A DNA stretch of 64,000 bases. It comes from Onchocerca lupi. Its lineage: Eukaryota > Nematoda > Chromadorea > Rhabditida > Onchocercidae. Below, piece by piece: positions 61,901 through 64,000 of the stretch. The first letter of the stretch is position 1, and each line of letters starts with the position of its first letter. The stretch covers positions 62,001 to 126,000 of the forward strand of contig JAOVVO010000050.1 of assembly GCA_028564675.1 (NCBI GenBank), read 5' to 3'. The translations under genes and the position numbers were made by a program. Below the pieces are notes generated by a model. It was not told where the DNA came from and searched no databases. It saw only the letters and a list, made by a program, of their open reading frames with translations.

Positions 61901-64000
61901 ATGAAAATATTTGAATTTTAGATTTTGATGGAATGGATATATCAAATTTGAAATTAATACATATCCAGTTTACCTTTGTAAATGATATTTTAAAATGCAT
62001 TTTGATATTTAACTTTCAAAATACCAATATAACAGTTTAAATTTTTTTTTTCTCTTATATGAGATGTGAAAATTGATTTTATTTCTATCACAGAATATTT
62101 TTTCGAAATTATTAGTACTTTACTATTAATAAAAAAAACCAAACGCCTTATTGGTTTTTGTTCACTGCTTGTCTCATTTTTAGCTAATGATCGATAGCGT
62201 CATCTTTTATCACTGTTTTATTTTTTGCTTATATAGTTTTCTGTAGTTTGAGATTTTTATTGGGATTTTCTGTAAATTATGCGAACCTAATTATTGAGTG
62301 AAAATAATAACTTTCAAATTGGAATAGTAATTTCAAAAAAAAAGAAGTCCGAGAAAATAGATACTATCTTCTCCATCTTTGTTTAAAGAACTGACCGACT
62401 TATTCATTATAAATTTTATGGAAGCAAGGAATTATTACTTCAACAGATCGGAAACAAAATTTCAGTTTAAAATTGAGTTGTGAGAAATTGCTTGTTTTAA
62501 CTTATAATTTAACTGACAATTAATATTGGTTTCTATTTAATTAGTGCACAATCTTTCATTGTCTGAATTGTTCATATTTTCACTGGCATATTAACATTTG
62601 CTGCTTCGAGAAGATTTAAAGTTTTTTGAAAATATTCTTTTTGAAGAGAAGAAAAAGAGAAAGAAAGACAAAAAGCTGTTCATTTAAGAAAGACAAAAAG
62701 CTATTCATTTAATTTTATCTTTGTTGATCTTTAATGATATAAATATTATAATTTTAATTCACGTATACAAAATATTTGTGCATATAAATCGTTTTTGAAA
62801 GACTTTTAAAATTTCTTTTCTAATTTTTATAGTGATTAAGATTGCTACCTGATTGGAATAAAATATTCGGATTCTGAAAACAGAAATACGGGGAACTTAA
62901 GGCATACACTTCCTTATCTTTTCATCTGTTATTTATAAAAAATGACATTGAAATTTTTTGCTGAAGAGAAGGAAAAAGTAGAATGGGAGGAATTCCCAAC
63001 TGAATATTCGAAATGTGGTTACTTCTAAAATTCGAAATGGTTTGCTGGAGGATGAGAAGAATAACTATCAATTGTTTACTATTGGATGATATGAAACATT
63101 TGGGATGACTTGTTGAACGGCTAAAATGTTTATTTTTCAACTGTGCTTGATACGCTTGATTTTTATGCCGTACCAGCCTCCGTCTTATTTGAATTTCATA
63201 TCTCTTACGAATATCGTCGAACATCAATCGCAAAAAGTGATGAATGGATGGATATAAATTCGATGCATACTTTTTACAAAAAAATTCTGCGACATATGAA
63301 TTTGATCATTTTGAAAAGAATTTGATTTACTTCTGTTTAATAAAATAGTTAGGTTGTTGTGATAAAAATATAAAACAAATTTAAATATTTATTATAATTG
63401 TTAAATTATTTTATTTGAAAAAACATAAATATAGAAGATTTCTTCATTGATTTTCATTGCTCCATAAATTATCTTGCAGAACAATAAATAGCTGTAAGAT
63501 CTTAGTTTGAGATTAATATATTGATTGATGAGTATTTATTGGATCAACTATTCATAATTGAATTTTCTAAATATAGAAGTTATGAATTTTAAATTATGGT
63601 TATTTCTGATTTTTCATTTGTTTTTATTGATTTTTTTCTGATGCAAAGTATAGCTTAATAATTTACTAATTACATTAATACACTGTATCGAGAATGGATC
63701 TGCATTGCAGTATTTCATTTTTAATATGAAGAAAGATTAATTCGATCCAGAAATATAAAGTAAAAGGAAATAATTTCTTAACGCAATTCTCATAATAAAG
63801 TGTTAGTTTAATGCTTTATGCAGTTACTGCTAATGCATAATATCCTATTATATGCAAATATTTTAATAGCATTATATCGGTTTAACCTCAAATTCGAGTC
63901 ATTCTATTGTTCTTATTTGATTCTAATATATAATATCATTTTGAATATAAAATAATTTCTTCATTTGTTAGGCTATCCATCACAAGACATTACAATATTA
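30940..64000 (+). CDS. nrx-1: Alpha-neurexin, extracellular part nearly complete, C-terminus off the window
   Basis: A presynaptic adhesion receptor. Exons: 30940-31970, 32104-32259, 32997-33105, 33968-34090, 34268-34367, 34680-34868, 35108-35268, 35461-35619, 37538-37693, 37816-38017, 38329-38483, 38683-38821, 39488-39682, 41513-41659, 41969-42189, 42754-42862, 43201-43450, 43729-43935, 44303-44408, 45274-45410, 45609-45724, 46091-46210, 46343-46521, 46852-47023, 47301-47477, 55091-55221, 59483-59579, 63972-(edge). All junction phases agree and all introns are GT-AG; about 1,691 residues are encoded before the edge. Domain order is LNS1-EGF1-LNS2-LNS3-EGF2-LNS4-LNS5-EGF3-LNS6-stalk, which is diagnostic of alpha-neurexin. 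The transmembrane segment and PDZ-binding tail must lie to the right. Exons flanking EGF and LNS units are mostly in phase 1, as in other neurexins. Confidence 0.92.
32260..32996 (+). other. Neurexin intron within LNS1
   Basis: AT-rich, with poly-T near 32900-32910 before the acceptor. No further exon or repeat recognised. Confidence 0.6.
33552..33915 (+). repeat. Interspersed repeat family R1, copy 2 (internally deleted)
   Basis: Same orientation as the 49.6-kb copy. Shared blocks include TAATTATTCAAAGAATA, TTTCTGGGAAATTGGTTGAT, CATTTCTTCATCACA versus CGTTTCTTTATCAT, GGTATTTATTGTTGA and CATTTCTGTTTATCTTG. It lacks about 100 bp near its left end and the AGAATTACATTAGATATGAT block. It ends about 50 bp before the acceptor of the neurexin exon at 33968. 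Confidence 0.7.
34680..34868 (+). other. nrx-1: Neurexin EGF1 exon
   Basis: Encodes a linker and an EGF-like module with six cysteines in the order CKP..YYCRNGGIC..NCDC..RRC. A single phase 1-1 exon lies between LNS1 and LNS2. Confidence 0.88.
35108..37925 (+). other. nrx-1: Neurexin LNS2 domain exons
   Basis: Exons 35108-35268, 35461-35619, 37538-37693 and the first part of 37816-38017. Motifs: TTHGRALLYIGG, NYIHISLDDGAVV, DDDRWHTITVFR, LSVDN, FAYLGGIP and NFRGCLKK, with the paired Cys in LTFSC. The join between VFRTLTL and MTLSVDN is a few residues shorter than the family norm and spans a 1.9-kb intron, close to where vertebrate splice site 2 lies. Confidence 0.87.
35620..37537 (+). other. 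1.9-kb neurexin intron in LNS2
   Basis: AT-rich with several poly-T tracts. No exon-sized coding block seen, but a micro-exon of a few codons would escape this reading. Confidence 0.55.
37926..39682 (+). other. nrx-1: Neurexin LNS3 domain exons
   Basis: The end of exon 37816-38017, then 38329-38483, 38683-38821 and 39488-39682. Motifs: SFQLRTQELDGLILYHGS, YLAFELIDGHLFMIINLG, WHSVMLERMGRTGTVVVD, YLGAVPWP and GYIGCLKGVRINGI. The donor of the first exon is CTGA|GTAATT at 38017, giving SLSFQLRT across the junction. Without it the frame would stop at 38026. Confidence 0.87.
39683..41512 (+). other. 1.8-kb neurexin intron with coding-like blocks
   Basis: Lies between LNS3 and EGF2. Contains a GC-richer block at about 40430-40620 with a frame rich in Cys and Leu (VEGPVELLLVPLNCPRNATE). 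It also holds two possible exons, 40321-40375 and 40798-40956. Poly-A at 39849-39861 and poly-T at 40191-40206. Confidence 0.5.
40798..40956 (+). other. Candidate alternative neurexin exon
   Basis: The acceptor CCCTTTGTTTACAG is among the best in the region and is followed by 51 open codons. These include NCRCVDLLTLSNKTNYICRF and SETDFGFRLIGNNSLLL, ending in ATG TAA. A donor AT|GTAAAG lies at 40956 and an AATAAA at about 41084. It could be an alternative terminal exon, a cassette, or chance. The phase does not fit a simple cassette between the LNS3 and EGF2 exons. Confidence 0.3.
41513..41659 (+). other. nrx-1: Neurexin EGF2 exon
   Basis: A single phase 1-1 exon. GISHGC closes LNS3, followed by an EGF module with CSSSPCKNFGRCENG, FRCDC and GRFC. 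Confidence 0.88.
41969..43450 (+). other. nrx-1: Neurexin LNS4 domain exons
   Basis: Exons 41969-42189, 42754-42862 and 43201-43450. Motifs: FVDFSMDDAPSLLLP, IECKFRCSDERSVLLD, ELELHLNFED, RIHTMRIKRRGEKLLLFLDG and RFRGQMIKMLFNDYDVL. The usual FxGC closure is RGQM here. The basic segment KNVKRRSSVENPLVKT follows before LNS5. Confidence 0.85.
43729..45724 (+). other. nrx-1: Neurexin LNS5 domain exons
   Basis: Exons 43729-43935, 44303-44408, 45274-45410 and 45609-45724. Motifs: KKPNAYAMINDERLANI, RISFKFRTLSSSSVLLAF, ASLELFHGRIRY, FKWHSVLVHQ, HYLVVDNRST, LYIGHVPVD, FHGCISSLRIG and the closing IVKGCQ, so the Cys pair is present here. Confidence 0.87.
46091..46210 (+). other. nrx-1: Neurexin EGF3 exon
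   Basis: A phase 1-1 exon encoding a compact EGF module: CSSKQCLNRGKC, KCDC and GERCDG. The donor is C|GTTAGT at 46210; reading through would hit TAG at once. Confidence 0.87.
46343..47477 (+). other. nrx-1: Neurexin LNS6 domain exons
   Basis: Exons 46343-46521, 46852-47023 and 47301-47477. Motifs: GTTYIFDSSLSAIYYEYP, RPSTNRDEMAIGFRT, NGHLHVRYNLGSRDH, LTLYIDNREAIHYSPPG, DMELVTLNMQWRVTIGA and GFVSGVNFNGLMILDMLA. The phase 1 join 47023/47301 gives SPPGGDMELV, equivalent to the insert-free form at splice site 4. LNS6 lacks the Cys pair, as in vertebrate neurexins. This is the domain that binds neuroligin and LRRTM-type partners in vertebrates. Confidence 0.87.
47110..47201 (+). pseudogene. Splice-site-4-like cassette, apparently disrupted
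   Basis: After a good acceptor (poly-T, CAG ending at 47109) the frame A|ACT GAT reads TDTYKVITRQNKL, then TNYTDIIDSAWIKKYQ. It aligns in spacing and hydrophobic pattern with the vertebrate SS4 insert. It sits exactly between the two exons where SS4 belongs and has the right length (about 31 codons). However, joining it to the upstream exon (phase 1) shifts the frame by one base into a TAG. Its expected donor reads CAGGGAAAGAG where CAGG|GTAAGAG would be needed. Confidence 0.45.
49559..50075 (+). repeat. Interspersed repeat family R1, copy 3 (most complete)
   Basis: Matches the reverse complement of 12115-12625 and, with deletions, 33552-33915. From left to right it carries TAATTATTCAAAGAATA, TTCTTCTTGATTGTTGATGG, GGCGTTTCTTTATCAT, AGAATTACATTAGATATGAT and ATATTTTGATTATTTGAATG. 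About 0.5 kb with no long open frame, consistent with a non-autonomous element; termini not resolved. Confidence 0.7.
51266..51272 (+). promoter_or_regulatory. Candidate TATA box inside the neurexin intron
   Basis: TATAAAA sits in a locally GC-richer stretch (about 51190-51310) about 115 bp upstream of an ATG at 51388. TATA boxes are common by chance in AT-rich DNA, so the support is mainly contextual. Confidence 0.25.
51388..51564 (+). other. 58-codon open frame with a hydrophobic C-terminal segment
   Basis: A polar Ser/Pro/His-rich first half, then a hydrophobic run (FNIILLRLFFFLLILIPF). CTGAAAACAG ends at 51380, eight bases before the ATG, and could be a splice or trans-splice acceptor. 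No donor lies in the frame to connect it to the downstream stalk exon. Confidence 0.2.
52594..53304 (-). pseudogene. Antisense pseudogene nested in the neurexin intron
   Basis: One minus-strand frame of 237 codons runs from an ATG at 53304 to a stop at 52594 and is broken by clustered stops. It begins MDAWHRVYIWKFIKIINPHV; an alternative frame reads TSTDKIDVDIIQA. After a stop cluster it continues with LKDLNLSELNGSFTMPHFND and ECFVLTKEALEKE. After two more stops 12 codons apart comes a 132-codon stretch including EGYVDFIEVPKEFERKYKEW and CDFKVHTFFKMLEDGRFERY. The last two stops could be removed by a 75-nt GT-AG intron. The first cluster looks like a frameshift, so a decayed gene copy is the best reading. 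Family not recognised. Confidence 0.45.
55091..55221 (+). other. nrx-1: Neurexin stalk exon 1
   Basis: In phase with LNS6 across a 7.6-kb intron (phase 1 to G|GA). Encodes a polar linker (GSQQVYRIGSPRLVHMSS, then VRKDSFMNPEKDD). The donor is ACG|GTTCGT. Confidence 0.75.
55222..59482 (+). other. 4.3-kb neurexin intron between stalk exons
   Basis: Mostly AT-rich; a poly-A tract of about 20 bases lies near 59159-59180. A short coding-like stretch with a possible 70-nt intron lies at 57027-57249. Confidence 0.6.
57027..57249 (+). other. Coding-like stretch with a candidate small intron
   Basis: An open frame from 57027 includes YEGLSSVRSSTYQFRF and TNDELDRAYDEL, followed by TTT|GTAAGT at 57150. 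A strong acceptor CTTTATCTTCCAG ends at 57220, giving a 70-nt intron. The spliced frame ends at TAA 57247-57249. No start codon in frame and no family match. Phases do not fit a neurexin cassette. Confidence 0.25.
59483..59579 (+). other. nrx-1: Neurexin stalk exon 2
   Basis: The acceptor TTTTTTCAG ends at 59482 and a perfect donor G|GTAAGT follows 59579. The acidic linker EEGLIEAEGSGCVEFEEQEK has two Cys and joins in phase 0 to the previous exon. Confidence 0.78.
61584..61801 (+). pseudogene. Short decayed coding relic
   Basis: One plus-strand frame reads MSEPVHDLRLIWNLN, then after stops SEVRLRLDGKRNEAVIFGKA, then after a TAG RNCGTKRVQPSMTRLLE. The stretch is GC-richer than its surroundings. 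Protein-like sequence in one frame across three in-frame stops suggests an old gene fragment or repeat. Confidence 0.25.
62661..62710. repeat. 25-bp tandem duplication
   Basis: Two adjacent units, AAGAAAGACAAAAAGCT followed by GTTCATTT or ATTCATTT, differing at one base. Confidence 0.85.
62922..63233 (-). other. 103-codon antisense open frame, unknown
   Basis: Begins RLMFDDIRKRYEIQIRRR and is basic for its first 45 residues, then AT-driven and hydrophobic. It lies within the last neurexin intron of the window. No domain or splice partner recognised; it may be chance or part of a decayed gene. Confidence 0.2.
63972..64000 (+). other. nrx-1: Probable next neurexin exon, cut by the window edge
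   Basis: ATTTGTTAG ends at 63971, and G|GC TAT CCA continues in the required phase (GYPSQDITIL) to the edge. Too short to be certain. Confidence 0.45.

Larger units (their letters stand above)
59580..63971 (+). other. 4.4-kb neurexin intron before the window edge
   Basis: AT-rich. Contains a decayed coding-like segment at 61584-61801, a 25-bp tandem duplication at 62661-62710 and an antisense open frame at 62922-63233. No exon with transmembrane coding was seen. Confidence 0.55.

Noticed and set aside
1..64000. Bacterial endosymbiont insert, CRISPR array, or ribosomal or transfer RNA genes
   Set aside because: No such sequence was recognised anywhere in the window.

Overview
The window looks like nuclear DNA of a nematode, probably a spirurid or filarial-type species. 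It is very AT-rich, its introns carry nematode-style TTTTCAG acceptors, there are candidate spliced-leader acceptors just upstream of both start codons, and the two recognisable proteins are animal-specific. No operon, rRNA, tRNA, CRISPR array or bacterial gene was found. The organism call rests on gene structure and family resemblance, not on any search.

Left part (about 0.7 to 8.0 kb, minus strand): the 5' two-thirds of a class V unconventional myosin heavy chain (hum-2-like). Eighteen exons with fully consistent phases (874 codons) encode the whole motor domain and four IQ motifs. The coiled coil and cargo-binding tail lie beyond the left edge.

Middle (about 8 to 30.9 kb): a 23-kb divergent interval between the two genes, with no gene I can support. 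It holds a 29-30 bp minisatellite, decayed coding relics on the plus strand (one resembling a retroelement gag start), one inverted copy of a roughly 0.5-kb interspersed repeat, a Helitron-like 3' end with a strong hairpin, a purine microsatellite and long AT-rich stretches without visible features.

Right part (30.9 kb to the right edge, plus strand): an alpha-neurexin (nrx-1) gene with about 28 exons and about 1,690 residues before the edge. The domain order is N-terminal extension, signal-like hydrophobic segment, LNS1, EGF1, LNS2, LNS3, EGF2, LNS4, LNS5, EGF3, LNS6, juxtamembrane stalk. The transmembrane and cytoplasmic exons lie beyond the edge. Its large introns contain two more copies of the interspersed repeat, an antisense pseudogene, possible alternative exons, a possible internal promoter for a short neurexin, and what looks like a splice-site-4 cassette disrupted at both ends.

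The two genes are divergently oriented. Both act in neurons by family knowledge (vesicle and organelle transport; synaptic adhesion), but nothing in the sequence shows co-regulation. I found no clearly novel multi-gene system. The most interesting signals are isoform-level features inside the neurexin gene.
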